From Gemmobacter aquatilis (GTDB lineage Bacteria; Pseudomonadota; Alphaproteobacteria; Rhodobacterales; Rhodobacteraceae), in the NCBI RefSeq assembly GCF_900110025.1, contig NZ_FOCE01000001.1, positions 62,001-126,000 on the forward strand: DNA of 64,000 nucleotides, given 5' to 3'. Both the position numbers and the translations under genes were made by a program. The first letter of the stretch is position 1. The number at the start of each line of letters is the position of its first letter. The notes beneath the pieces are model-generated. The model ran no database searches, was not told the DNA's origin, and was given only the letters and a program-made list of their open reading frames with translations. This document shows, piece after piece, positions 9,662 through 17,598 of the stretch.

Positions 9662-10669
9662 TCAGGCCACCTCGGCGGTTTGGACCACACGGCCCTCGGT
9701 TGCGGAACGCAGCGCCGCCTCGGCAAGGATCAGCGCCTGACGGCCATCCTCGAACCCCACTTCGGGGGCGATGCCCGATTCAACCGCCGTCACAAAGGCG
9801 TCAATCTCGGCATCGAACCCTTCGCGGTACCGCTCGATGAAGAAGTTCAGCAGAGGCTCCGCCCGTTCGGTGAACGCGGCACCATGCAGGGTCATGCCAT
9901 GCGGGCGGCGGTTTTCCGAAATCGCCATGCCCTTGTCGCCAAAGGCTTCGACCCGCTGGTCATAGCCATAGGTCGCGCGGCGCGAATTGGTGATGACGGC
10001 CTGTTTGCCGCTGGCGGTGGTCAGCACCACGGTGACGGTATCGAAATCCCCCAGATCCGCCATCAGATCCGGGGCCACCAGCCGCGCGCCGCTGGCAAAA
10101 ACCGTCGTCACCTCTTCGCCCAGCACAAAGCGCGCCATGTCGAAATCATGGATGGTCATGTCGCGGAAGATGCCACCCGACACCCGCAGATAGCCTTCCG
10201 GCGCCAGCCCCGGATCGCGCGAGGTGATCACCACCTGATGCAGGACGCCCACATCCCCTGCGCGCACCGCCTGTTGCACGGCCCGGTGACCCGGATCGAA
10301 CCGCCGCACGAAACCCAGCTGGATCGGCACGCCACGGCCCGCAATGCGGGCGGCGCATTGGTTGACCCGCGCAAGGCTGAGGTCGATGGGCTTTTCGCAC
10401 AGGATCGGCTTGCCCGCCGCCACCGCGGCCTCCAGCAGATCGGCATGGGTGTCTGTTGCCGTGGCGATCAGCACCGCATCCACATCCGGGCAGGCCAGCA
10501 CGGCTTCGGCACTGTCGAACAGCCGTGTGCCGGTTTTGGCCGCCACGGCCTCGGCCGCAGGGCGGTAAATATCGTATACCCCTGCAAGGCTGGCGCGCGG
10601 ATGGGCCGCAATATTGGCGGCATGCATTGCGCCGATGCGCCCGCAGCCGAGCACAGCGATCCGTGTCAT
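9662..10669 (-). CDS. iolG: Inositol 2-dehydrogenase (IolG)
   Basis: 335 residues. VLGCGRIGAMHAANI binds NAD, CEKPIDLSLARV is the family signature, and RRFDPGH, TSRDPG and FRDMTIHDFDMARFVLGEE are hallmark IolG stretches including the catalytic Asp-His region. It oxidises myo-inositol to 2-keto-myo-inositol (scyllo-inosose), first step of the inositol route. Start at 10669 with GGGAGGAAG in front. It heads the seven-gene minus-strand operon and diverges from iolD. A paralogue with near-identical motif spacing lies at 17599. Confidence 0.88.
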   Translation of the reverse strand: MTRIAVLGCGRIGAMHAANIAAHPRASLAGVYDIYRPAAEAVAAKTGTRLFDSAEAVLACPDVDAVLIATATDTHADLLEAAVAAGKPILCEKPIDLSLARVNQCAARIAGRGVPIQLGFVRRFDPGHRAVQQAVRAGDVGVLHQVVITSRDPGLAPEGYLRVSGGIFRDMTIHDFDMARFVLGEEVTTVFASGARLVAPDLMADLGDFDTVTVVLTTASGKQAVITNSRRATYGYDQRVEAFGDKGMAISENRRPHGMTLHGAAFTERAEPLLNFFIERYREGFDAEIDAFVTAVESGIAPEVGFEDGRQALILAEAALRSATEGRVVQTAEVA

Positions 10670-10692
10670 GGTCTTCCTCCCGATTCAGTCAT

Positions 10693-10749
10693 TGCAATAA
10701 TCATTGCTATAAATGCCTATTGTCAACAGGCAATGCGCGAGATTATGGT
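10693..10749. promoter_or_regulatory. Divergent iolG/iolD promoter region with operator palindromes
   Basis: TGCAATAATCATTGCT (10693-10708) fits TGCAA-N6-TTGCA with one mismatch. It covers the likely -10 (GATTAT) of an iolG promoter whose -35 is the minus-strand TTGACA at 10721-10726. A second palindrome, TGCCTATTGTCAACAGGCA (10714-10732), overlaps the -35. For iolD on the plus strand, TTGTCA (10720-10725) and TATGGT (10744-10749) are 18 bases apart. A repressor here would shut both operons. Confidence 0.55.
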
Positions 10750-10777
10750 CTCGCCAAAGTTTCACGGGAGGAGAGAC

Positions 10778-12649
10778 ATGGAACGCTCGACGATTCGCCT
10801 GACCATGGCGCAGGCGCTTGTGCGCTGGTTGACGGCGCAGAGGACCGAGATCGAGGGCAGCCGCGTGCCGCTGTTTGCCGGGGTGTTCGGGATTTTCGGC
10901 CATGGCAACGTGACCTGCCTGTCCGAGGCGCTGGAAGCGGTGCAGGATCAGTTGCCCACCTGGCGCGGCCAGAACGAACAGTCGATGGCGCTGGCCGCCG
11001 TGGGCTTTGCCAAGGCGAAACGGCGGCGGCAGATCATGGTCGCCACCTCGTCCATCGGGCCGGGGGCGCTGAACATGGTGACGGCGGCGGGCACGGCCCA
11101 TGCCAACCGCCTGCCGGTGCTGCTGATCGCCGGGGATACCTTCACCAACCGCCTGCCCGATCCGGTGCTGCAACAGGTGGAGCATTTCAACGACCCCACC
11201 CTGACCGCGAATGACGCCTTCAAGGCTGTCACCCGCTATTGGGACCGGATCACCCATCCGGCGCAGATCATCGCCTCGCTTCCGCAAGCGGTGGCGGCGA
11301 TGCTGGACCCTGCCGATTGCGGCCCGGCTTTCATCGGGTTGCCGCAGGACACGCAGGAACTGGCCTTCGACTATCCGGTAGAGTTCTTCGAGGAGCGGGT
11401 CTGGCGCATCCCGCGCCCGCGCGCGGATCGTCAGGCGGTGGCAGATGCCGCCGCGCTGCTGAAAACCGCGAAGAAACCGCTGATCATCGCCGGGGGGGGC
11501 GTGCGCTATTCCGGCGCGGAAGAAGCGGTGGCGAAATTCGCCGCCGAGCGCGGCATCCCGGTGGTGGAAACCATCGCGGGCAAGGGCGGGCTGACCCATT
11601 ATCACCCCGTCCATGCCGGGCCGATCGGCATTGTCGGATCGACCAGCGCCAATGCTCTGGCGGCAGAGGCGGATGTGATCCTTGCCATCGGCACGCGGTT
11701 GCAGGATTTCACCACCGGGTCATGGACAGCTTTTGCCCGTGACGCCCGCTTCATCTCGATCAACGCCGCGCGGTTCGATGCGATCAAGCACCGCGCGCTG
11801 GCGGTGCAGGGCGATGCGCTGGAAACCGTAGGCGATCTGGATGCGGCTCTGGGAGACTGGCACGCCGATCCGGCACATCTTCCCCATGCAAAAGCGCTGT
11901 TCGCCGAATGGGACGCGCTGCTGGATACCCATCAGGCGCCGACCAATACCCCGGTGCCGACCTATGCGCAGGTCGTGCATGTGGTGAACCGGCTGGCCGA
12001 TGACAGCGACACGCTGATCTCTGCCGCAGGTGGTATCCCCGGCGAGGTGGCCAAAGGCTGGCGTGTCAAATCGCCCAATACCTTTGATCTGGAATTCGGC
12101 TTTTCCTGCATGGGATACGAGATCGCGGCAGGCTGGGGCTGCGCCATGGCGCAGGACGGGCCGGGGGCCACGGGCGGCACGCCCATCGTGATGCTCGGCG
12201 ACGGCACCTATATGATGATGAACTCCGACATCTACTCGGCTGTTTTGTCGGGCCACAAGATGATCGTGATCGTCTGCGACAATGGCGGTTATGCCGTCAT
12301 CAGCCGCTTGCAGCAATTCAAGGGTGTGCCGGGCTTCAACAACTTGCTGAAGGATTGCCGGATCCAGAACGCCGACAACCCGCTGCATGTCGATTTCACC
12401 GCCCATGCTGCCGCGATGGGGGCCGCCACCCGCAAATGCGACAGCCTTGCAGACTTCGAGACCGCGATGGAATGGGCCAAGGGCAATGACCGCACCACGG
12501 TTCTTTCCATCGTCACCGACGCCTATGCCTGGGTGCCGGGGGATGCCGATTGGGATGTGGGCGTGCCCGAAGTGTCCACCCGCGACAGCGTGAACCAGGC
12601 CCGTGCCCATCAAGATGCGATCCGCGCCAAACAGCGCATTGGAGTTTGA
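10778..12649 (+). CDS. iolD: 3D-(3,5/4)-trihydroxycyclohexane-1,2-dione acylhydrolase (IolD)
   Basis: 623 residues, TPP-dependent family. The start MERSTIRLTMAQALVRWLTAQ, then FAGVFGIFGHGNV and WRGQNEQSMA (TPP-activating Glu region), and the C-terminal GDGTYMMMNSDIYSAV (GDG-N TPP/Mg motif) identify IolD. It hydrolyses the ring C-C bond to open trihydroxycyclohexanedione, giving 5-deoxyglucuronate. The ATG at 10778 has GGGAGGAGAG upstream; the frame stays open far upstream but that part is antisense to iolG. Followed by iolE after 2 bases. Needs thiamine pyrophosphate, which the operon at 41-47 kb could supply. Confidence 0.95.
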   Translation: MERSTIRLTMAQALVRWLTAQRTEIEGSRVPLFAGVFGIFGHGNVTCLSEALEAVQDQLPTWRGQNEQSMALAAVGFAKAKRRRQIMVATSSIGPGALNMVTAAGTAHANRLPVLLIAGDTFTNRLPDPVLQQVEHFNDPTLTANDAFKAVTRYWDRITHPAQIIASLPQAVAAMLDPADCGPAFIGLPQDTQELAFDYPVEFFEERVWRIPRPRADRQAVADAAALLKTAKKPLIIAGGGVRYSGAEEAVAKFAAERGIPVVETIAGKGGLTHYHPVHAGPIGIVGSTSANALAAEADVILAIGTRLQDFTTGSWTAFARDARFISINAARFDAIKHRALAVQGDALETVGDLDAALGDWHADPAHLPHAKALFAEWDALLDTHQAPTNTPVPTYAQVVHVVNRLADDSDTLISAAGGIPGEVAKGWRVKSPNTFDLEFGFSCMGYEIAAGWGCAMAQDGPGATGGTPIVMLGDGTYMMMNSDIYSAVLSGHKMIVIVCDNGGYAVISRLQQFKGVPGFNNLLKDCRIQNADNPLHVDFTAHAAAMGAATRKCDSLADFETAMEWAKGNDRTTVLSIVTDAYAWVPGDADWDVGVPEVSTRDSVNQARAHQDAIRAKQRIGV

Positions 12650-12651
12650 CT

Positions 12652-13545
12652 ATGAAAGCAAAACTTGGAATTGCCCCCATCGCGTGGTGGAATGACGATC
12701 TGGCGGAACTGTCGGATGATGTGAGCCTTGAGGAATGCCTGCGGCAAGCCTCGGTCGCCGGCTTCACCGGAATGGAAACCGGCCGCCGCTTCCCGATGGA
12801 TATGGCGGAACTCGGCCCGATCCTGTCGAAATACGGCATCAGCGTCTGCGGCGGCTGGTTTTCCGGCTTGTTGCTGGAGGGCGACATCGAGGCCGAGAAA
12901 GACCGCATCGCGCAGCAGCTTGCCTTCTTCAAGGCGGCGGGCGCGCCCTGCATCGTGTATGGCGAAACCGCGCGCAGCATTCAGGGCGTGAAATCCGCAC
13001 CGCTGGCGACGAAGCCCAAGCTGACCGAGGCCGAAGTGGCCGCCTATGGCCGCAAGATCAGCGATTTCGCCGATTGGTGCGCGGGGCAGGGGATGCCGAT
13101 CAGCTATCACCACCACATGGCCGCCGCGATTGAAACCGAGGCGGAGCTGGACCTGCTGATGAAGCATTCCACCGTGCCGCTGCTGTTTGATGCAGGCCAT
13201 ATGGCCTTTGCGGGCGGCGACAATCTGCGGGTGATCGAGAACCACCATGCCCGCATCACCCATGTGCATACCAAGGACATCCGCCGGTCTGTGGTGGATG
13301 GGCTGGACCGCACGCGCGAAAGCTTCCTTGATGCGGTGGTCAAGGGCGCCTTCACCGTGCCGGGCGATGGCTCGCTGGACTTTGAGGCCACTGTGAAGGC
13401 GTTGGCCGCCAAGGGTTACGAAGGCTGGTTCGTGGTGGAAGCGGAGCAAGACCCCAAAGTCTCGCCGCCTCTGGAAATGGCGATCAAGGGCCACAAGGAA
13501 CTGCTGCGCGTCATGGCCGCCGCGGGTTACGAGGTCGTCCAATGA
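12652..13545 (+). CDS. iolE: Inosose dehydratase (IolE)
   Basis: 297 residues, the usual IolE length. TIM-barrel protein beginning KLGIAPIAWWNDD, with TGMETGRRFP, ISYHHHMAAAIET, LLFDAGHMAFAGGD, THVHTKDIR and FTVPGDGSLDF, all characteristic of IolE. It dehydrates 2-keto-myo-inositol to the dione used by IolD. Begins 2 bases after iolD and its stop overlaps the next gene by 4 bases, so it is in the same operon. Confidence 0.93.
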   Translation: MKAKLGIAPIAWWNDDLAELSDDVSLEECLRQASVAGFTGMETGRRFPMDMAELGPILSKYGISVCGGWFSGLLLEGDIEAEKDRIAQQLAFFKAAGAPCIVYGETARSIQGVKSAPLATKPKLTEAEVAAYGRKISDFADWCAGQGMPISYHHHMAAAIETEAELDLLMKHSTVPLLFDAGHMAFAGGDNLRVIENHHARITHVHTKDIRRSVVDGLDRTRESFLDAVVKGAFTVPGDGSLDFEATVKALAAKGYEGWFVVEAEQDPKVSPPLEMAIKGHKELLRVMAAAGYEVVQ

Positions 13546-14357
13546 ACCGGATGGACGGAAAGGTCTGTGTGGTCACCGGGGCCACACAGGGGCTTGGTGC
13601 GGCGATTGCCCGGCGGCTGGCCGCCGCCGGTGCCGCCGGGATCGTGATCACCGGACGCAATGCCGAACGCGGTGCCCATGTCGCCCGTGAAATCGCCGAG
13701 GCGCACGGCATCTGGGCGCATTTCCTGCAAGCCGATTTCACGCGGATCGAAGATTGCCGGATGGTGATTGCCGAAACCGAGCGCCTGTTCGGGCGGCTTG
13801 ACGTGCTGGTGAATGCCGGGGCCTCCACCGCGCGCGGCACGATCATCGACACCACGCCGGAAACCTTTGACGCTCTGTTCGCCACCAATGTGCGCGGGCC
13901 GTATTTCCTGATGCAAGAAGCGATCCGGCTGATGATCGCCAAGGGCATCGCAGGCGCGATCTGCAATATCGGCTCGATCTCGGCGCTGGCAGGCCAGCCC
14001 TTCATCAACGCCTATTGCGCCAGCAAGGGTGCGTTGACGACGCTGACCGCGAACACGGCGTTTTCGGTGATGGGCAACCGCATCCGGGTGAACCAGTTGA
14101 ATGTCGGCTGGATGGGTTCGGATCACGAACGCGCCCTGCAGGCCGAAAGCGGCGACCCGGACTGGGAGGCGAAGGCAGCCGCCCAACTGCCTTTCGGTCG
14201 GCTGGTCGATCCGGCAGAGGCCGCGCGGGCGGTGAACTTCCTCGTGTCCGACGATGCTGGCCTGATGACCGGGGCCATCGTCAACTTCGACCAGTCGGTC
14301 TGGGGGGCCGTGGCCGAAGGGATGCCCGTGCCCGCCGGGCCCATGACACTGGCCTGA
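13542..14357 (+). CDS. Short-chain dehydrogenase/reductase, third gene of iolDE operon
   Basis: 271 residues, classical SDR. Cofactor motif TGATQGLG, LVNAGAS (N-A-G), catalytic Ser in NIGSIS and YCASK. A long C-terminal part ends with NFDQSVWGAVAEG, shared with the SDR at 16631. Overlap of 4 bases with iolE indicates co-translation. It probably oxidises or reduces a cyclitol or ring-opened intermediate with NAD(P). The substrate cannot be read from sequence; the standard inositol pathway has no SDR step at this place. Confidence 0.82.
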   Translation: MNRMDGKVCVVTGATQGLGAAIARRLAAAGAAGIVITGRNAERGAHVAREIAEAHGIWAHFLQADFTRIEDCRMVIAETERLFGRLDVLVNAGASTARGTIIDTTPETFDALFATNVRGPYFLMQEAIRLMIAKGIAGAICNIGSISALAGQPFINAYCASKGALTTLTANTAFSVMGNRIRVNQLNVGWMGSDHERALQAESGDPDWEAKAAAQLPFGRLVDPAEAARAVNFLVSDDAGLMTGAIVNFDQSVWGAVAEGMPVPAGPMTLA

Positions 14358-14375
14358 AGCACACTGGCCTGAAGC
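14346..14375 (+). repeat. Perfect 15-bp tandem duplication at the SDR stop codon
   Basis: ACACTGGCCTGAAGC occurs twice back to back (14346-14360 and 14361-14375). The first copy contains the gene's TGA; the second repeats the last codons and stop out of use. It looks like a recent slippage duplication with no effect on the protein. Confidence 0.8.
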
Positions 14376-14380
14376 CCGGT

Positions 14381-14404
14381 TCTGGCGCCGCCTGCGGCGC
14401 CAGA
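14381..14404. terminator. Hairpin between converging SDR and rpiR genes
   Basis: A 10-pair GC-rich stem (TCTGGCGCCG and its complement) with loop CCTG lies between the iolDE-SDR operon and the stop of the convergent regulator. There is no T run on either side, so a bidirectional terminator role is likely but unproven. Confidence 0.45.
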
Positions 14405-15277
14405 TCAGCTTGGCCCGGTCACGACCGGAATACGCGGATCATTGCTGTTCTTCTGCAACCGCGACGCCAGCGCGACACACAGCGCCTGCGCCAGACACAT
14501 CGGCGCCGCCAGCGAGCGGGAGAATGTGTATTCATGTTCGGGCACCGCGAACAGCACCTGCGCCAGCTTGGCATAGGGCGACAGGGTGCTGTCGGTGATC
14601 GCAAGGATCGGCACGCCGCGCGCCGCCGTTTCTTCGGCCACGTTGACCACTTCGGTGGCGTAGAACCGGAAGGAAACGACGAACAGCAAGTCGCCGGGCC
14701 GCGCGACCTTGGCCATATGTGTGGCCAGCCCGCCGCCCGGATCCAGCAGCACGGTGCGCTTGCCCAGCATCGTCAGCACATAGCGCAGCAGATCCACCAC
14801 CGGGGCCGAGCGCAATTGCCCGATCAGATAGATGGTATCGGCCCGTTCCATCAGATCCGCCGCCGTCTCCATGTCGGAGGTCTTCATATTGGCCAGCAGA
14901 TCTTGCAGCGATGCCACATCCCGCATCACCAGATCGGACAGAAAGCCCAGATCGCCTTCCTTCGCGCCCCCCAGTTCCGCCTCCAGCGCCCGCACCCGCG
15001 CATCGAATCCCGGCGCCGCCGTCGAAAGCCGGCGCTGGAACACCGCCTGCAATTCCTTGAACCCGCGATAGCCCAAAGATTGCGCATAGCGCACAAAGCT
15101 GGAGGCGTGGATACCGCATTTCTGCCCGATGGCATTCACCGACAGCACCGCCACATCATTGGGGTTCTGGGTCAGATACAGCGCAATCTTCTGATAAGAC
15201 TTGCTCATGTCGTTATAGCGGTCGTGAATCAGCTTGATCAGCGCTTCGTAGGTTTCCGGTGGGTGGTATGAGGACAT
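14405..15277 (-). CDS. MurR/RpiR family transcriptional regulator with SIS domain (IolR candidate)
   Basis: 290 residues. The N-terminal HTH_6 domain (MSKSYQKIALYLTQNP, VNAIGQKCGIHASSFVRYAQSLGYRGFKELQ) is followed by a SIS sugar-phosphate-binding domain (residues about 125-260: IYLIGQLRSAPVVDLLRYVL, GDLLFVVSFRFYATEVV, ILAITDSTLSPYA). The start at 15277 gives the usual family length; longer readings add unrelated sequence. In rhizobia a protein of this family, IolR, represses inositol genes. Here it sits between the iolDE operon and a divergent second regulator, and is the leading candidate to bind TGCAA-N6-TTGCA. Confidence 0.85.
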   Translation of the reverse strand: MSSYHPPETYEALIKLIHDRYNDMSKSYQKIALYLTQNPNDVAVLSVNAIGQKCGIHASSFVRYAQSLGYRGFKELQAVFQRRLSTAAPGFDARVRALEAELGGAKEGDLGFLSDLVMRDVASLQDLLANMKTSDMETAADLMERADTIYLIGQLRSAPVVDLLRYVLTMLGKRTVLLDPGGGLATHMAKVARPGDLLFVVSFRFYATEVVNVAEETAARGVPILAITDSTLSPYAKLAQVLFAVPEHEYTFSRSLAAPMCLAQALCVALASRLQKNSNDPRIPVVTGPS

Positions 15278-15352
15278 GACGAAAACCTGCTTCTGCCTGC
15301 AGGCGGTCAACCCCCTGCACTGAACCACCATCGAGCACGTCGCAGCGATCAT

Positions 15353-15368
15353 TGTCAACGCACTGACA
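15353..15368. promoter_or_regulatory. Palindrome upstream of rpiR
   Basis: TGTCAACGCACTGACA is TGTCA-N6-TGACA, with the same 5-6-5 geometry as the TGCAA-N6-TTGCA sites but different half-sites. It lies 76 bases upstream of the rpiR start and may be an autoregulatory site. Single copy, so only suggestive. Confidence 0.35.
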
Positions 15369-15431
15369 GTGCACCGCCTGATGCAAGGGCCGCAGGCGGG
15401 GCGTGCCGAGTCAAATACCCGCCCCCGATCA

Positions 15432-15470
15432 TGCAATGAATGTTGCATATGCGCACTATTCCTCTATCCT
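15432..15470. promoter_or_regulatory. TGCAA-N6-TTGCA operator and promoter between the two regulators
   Basis: TGCAATGAATGTTGCA (15432-15447) is a perfect match. Its right half merges into a weak -35 (TTGCAT, 15443-15448), 16 bases before TATCCT (15465-15470), ahead of the plus-strand regulator at 15493. It may control one or both divergent regulators. Confidence 0.55.
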
Positions 15471-15492
15471 TGCCCGAACGAAGCGAGGATCC

Positions 15493-16626
15493 ATGAACCT
15501 GCATCACCTGAATGGCACGACCGCAGAAGAGATCCGGGGCCGCCTGACGCAGATGCAGGCAGATCTGGGCAAGGGCGGGCGGCGGCTGGCGGATTTCCTG
15601 CTGGAAAGCCCGGAAACTGCCGCGCTTCTGTCCAGCGCCGAACTGGCGAACCGCTGCAACGTCCACGCCTCCAGCGTGGTGCGGCTGGCGCAGAGCCTTG
15701 GCCTTTCGGGCTATCGTGAATTGCAGGCGATCCTGCAGGCGGGGCTGACCAGATCGCTGGGGCAGCCGCAGACGGCAGATGCCGCGCTGCATCTGCGGCT
15801 GCTGGGTGAATCTGGGCTCTCGTTCAATCAGGCGGCGCAAGAGGCGGCGGCCCGCTATTGCGCCGCCCATCCCGGGGTGCGGATCACCGCCGAGATGGCG
15901 GTGTCGCATACGGTGGACCCCGACCTTCTGGCGGCGCAGATCAGCGCGGCGGCGCAGCAGGCGGATGGGCTGCTGCTGGTGGCGCGCGATCATCCGGCGA
16001 TCAATCATGCGGTGCGCGAAGCGGTGGCGCGCGGCGTGCCGGTGATCTGCCTGACCAGTGACCTGCCCGCCTCGGGGCGCACCGCCTATGTCGGATCAGA
16101 TCAATATGCCTCGGGTGCCACGGCGGGCTGGTTCTGTGGGCGCTTTCTGCCGCAGGGGCAGGAGGGCCGGGTTCTGTTCGTCTGCAGCGTGCCGTTCCGC
16201 TGCCATCAAGACCGCGAACAGGGGTTCCGGCAGGTGATGCGCAGCCAGTTTCCCTGGCTGGGGATCGAGGAAAAGGTCAGTTCCGATGAAAGCATCGAGG
16301 TGATCTATCAGGCGACCCGCCGCCATATCGCCCATCACGGCGCCCCTGCGGCAATCTACAACGTCTCGGGGGCCAATCTGGGGGTGGGCCGCGCGCTGGA
16401 GGATGAGGGGCTGGCCGGCAAGACCGTGTTCATCGGCCATGAACTGAATGCCAACTCCCGGTCTTTGCTGGAAAAAGGTGTGATGGACCTGACGATCGGC
16501 CATGACTTCGATCAGGAAATTGCCCTGTCGGTGGACTGTATCAGGATGGCACGTCGCGGGGTGCAGCCGGTGAATCGCATCACGCAAAGCCTGCTGTTCA
16601 CCCGCTACAATTGCGCCATCCTGTAA
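15493..16626 (+). CDS. Regulator with RpiR-type HTH fused to a LacI/periplasmic-binding-protein-type sensor domain
   Basis: 377 residues. Residues about 10-85 are a typical HTH_6 RpiR DNA-binding domain (RRLADFLLESPETAALL, SAELANRCNVHASSVVRLAQSLGLSGYRELQ), close to that of the neighbouring regulator. Instead of a SIS domain, residues about 105-375 read as a type I periplasmic-binding/LacI sensor: ADGLLLVARDH, GVPVICLTSDLPASGRTAYVGSDQYASGATAGWF, FRCHQDREQGFRQVM, AIYNVSGANLGVGRAL and HELNANSRSLLEKGVMDLTIGHDFDQE. It has no signal peptide, so it acts in the cytoplasm, presumably sensing a free sugar or cyclitol. Start 15493 has GCGAGGA upstream. It diverges from rpiR and ends 4 bases before the convergent SDR. 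Confidence 0.85.
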   Translation: MNLHHLNGTTAEEIRGRLTQMQADLGKGGRRLADFLLESPETAALLSSAELANRCNVHASSVVRLAQSLGLSGYRELQAILQAGLTRSLGQPQTADAALHLRLLGESGLSFNQAAQEAAARYCAAHPGVRITAEMAVSHTVDPDLLAAQISAAAQQADGLLLVARDHPAINHAVREAVARGVPVICLTSDLPASGRTAYVGSDQYASGATAGWFCGRFLPQGQEGRVLFVCSVPFRCHQDREQGFRQVMRSQFPWLGIEEKVSSDESIEVIYQATRRHIAHHGAPAAIYNVSGANLGVGRALEDEGLAGKTVFIGHELNANSRSLLEKGVMDLTIGHDFDQEIALSVDCIRMARRGVQPVNRITQSLLFTRYNCAIL

Positions 16627-16630
16627 GGGG

Positions 16631-17449
16631 TCAGAGCGTCAGCGCACCTTCGGGCGTGGGCGGCGCAAAGGGATAGGCCCCCCAGACCGACTGGTCGAAA
16701 TTGATCACCGATCCGGTCATCATGCCCGACTCATCCGACAGCAGAAAATTCACCGCCCGCGCCACCTCTTTGGGGTCCAGCAACCGGCCAAAGGGCTGTT
16801 CTGCGGCAACCTTGTCCAGCCAGTTTGCATCGGCGCCGTGATATTCGCGCTGGATGCGGTCTTCGCCATCCGAAGCCATCCAGCCGATGTTCAACTGGTT
16901 CACGCGGATGCGGTTGCGCATCGCCGCAAAGGCGGTGTTGCGCGTCAGCGTCGCCAGCGCCGCCTTGCTGGCACAATAGGCCGAGATGAAAGGTTGCCCG
17001 GCCAGCGCCGAGGTGGAGCCGATGTTGACGATGGTCCCCTCGATCCCTTCGCGCAACATGATGCGGATGGCCTCTTGCATCAGAAAGAACGGCGCGCGGG
17101 TGTTCACGGCGAACATGCGGTCGAACAGCGATTCGTCGGTGGTCAGGATGTCGCCCCGGTCGGTGATTCCCGCCGCGTTCACCAGCATGTCCACCCGGCC
17201 AAAGGCGGCATCCGCCGCGGCGGCCACTGCACGCACCTCGGCAGGATTGGCCAGATCGGCCTGCACAAAGCGCAGGTCGCAGCCGGTTTCGGCGCGAATG
17301 GCCTGCGCCACAGCGGCGCCTTTTTGGGGGTTGCGCCCACAGGTGACCAGCCCTGCCGCGCCCGCGCGGGCCAATTGCCACGCTACGGCGGCCCCCAGCC
17401 CCTGCGTTCCCCCCGTCACGATCCCGATCTTGCCTTCGACTCTGCTCAT
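16631..17449 (-). CDS. Short-chain dehydrogenase/reductase, paralogue of the iolDE-linked SDR
   Basis: 272 residues. TGGTQGLG cofactor motif, LVNAAG, NIGSTSALAGQPFISAYCASK with catalytic Ser, Tyr and Lys, and the same C-terminal NFDQSVWGA as the SDR at 13542; the two align along their whole length. Start 17449 has CAGGAGGAGC upstream. It is transcribed away from the second iolG (17599), with a TGCAA-N6-TTGCA site between them. Probably a partner of that dehydrogenase acting on another stereoisomer. Substrate unknown. Confidence 0.82.
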   Translation of the reverse strand: MSRVEGKIGIVTGGTQGLGAAVAWQLARAGAAGLVTCGRNPQKGAAVAQAIRAETGCDLRFVQADLANPAEVRAVAAAADAAFGRVDMLVNAAGITDRGDILTTDESLFDRMFAVNTRAPFFLMQEAIRIMLREGIEGTIVNIGSTSALAGQPFISAYCASKAALATLTRNTAFAAMRNRIRVNQLNIGWMASDGEDRIQREYHGADANWLDKVAAEQPFGRLLDPKEVARAVNFLLSDESGMMTGSVINFDQSVWGAYPFAPPTPEGALTL

Positions 17450-17502
17450 TGCCTGCTCCTCCTGGTTCAGCGGCATCCTCTGTCGGTCATCCGCATCAAA
17501 TA

Positions 17503-17566
17503 TTGCATGATGGATAACGTGCAAAATTTCTATTGACATAAATGCGTATATGCAACAATTTTTGCA
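17503..17566. promoter_or_regulatory. Divergent SDR/iolG2 promoter region with operator
   Basis: TGCAACAATTTTTGCA (17551-17566) is a perfect TGCAA-N6-TTGCA. Two further half-sites in everted order (TTGCA 17503-17507, TGCAA 17520-17524) lie nearby. A plus-strand TTGACA (17533-17538) is followed after 15 bases by AACAAT, a possible promoter for the second iolG with the operator over its -10. Confidence 0.6.
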
Positions 17567-17598
17567 AAGATGAAAATTTGAGTGCGCAAGGGGGGAAC

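Noticed and set aside
9347-10777. A 477-codon upstream extension of iolD
   Set aside because: It is antisense to iolG and the aldehyde dehydrogenase, and IolD proteins begin at the ATG at 10778, which has a strong ribosome site.
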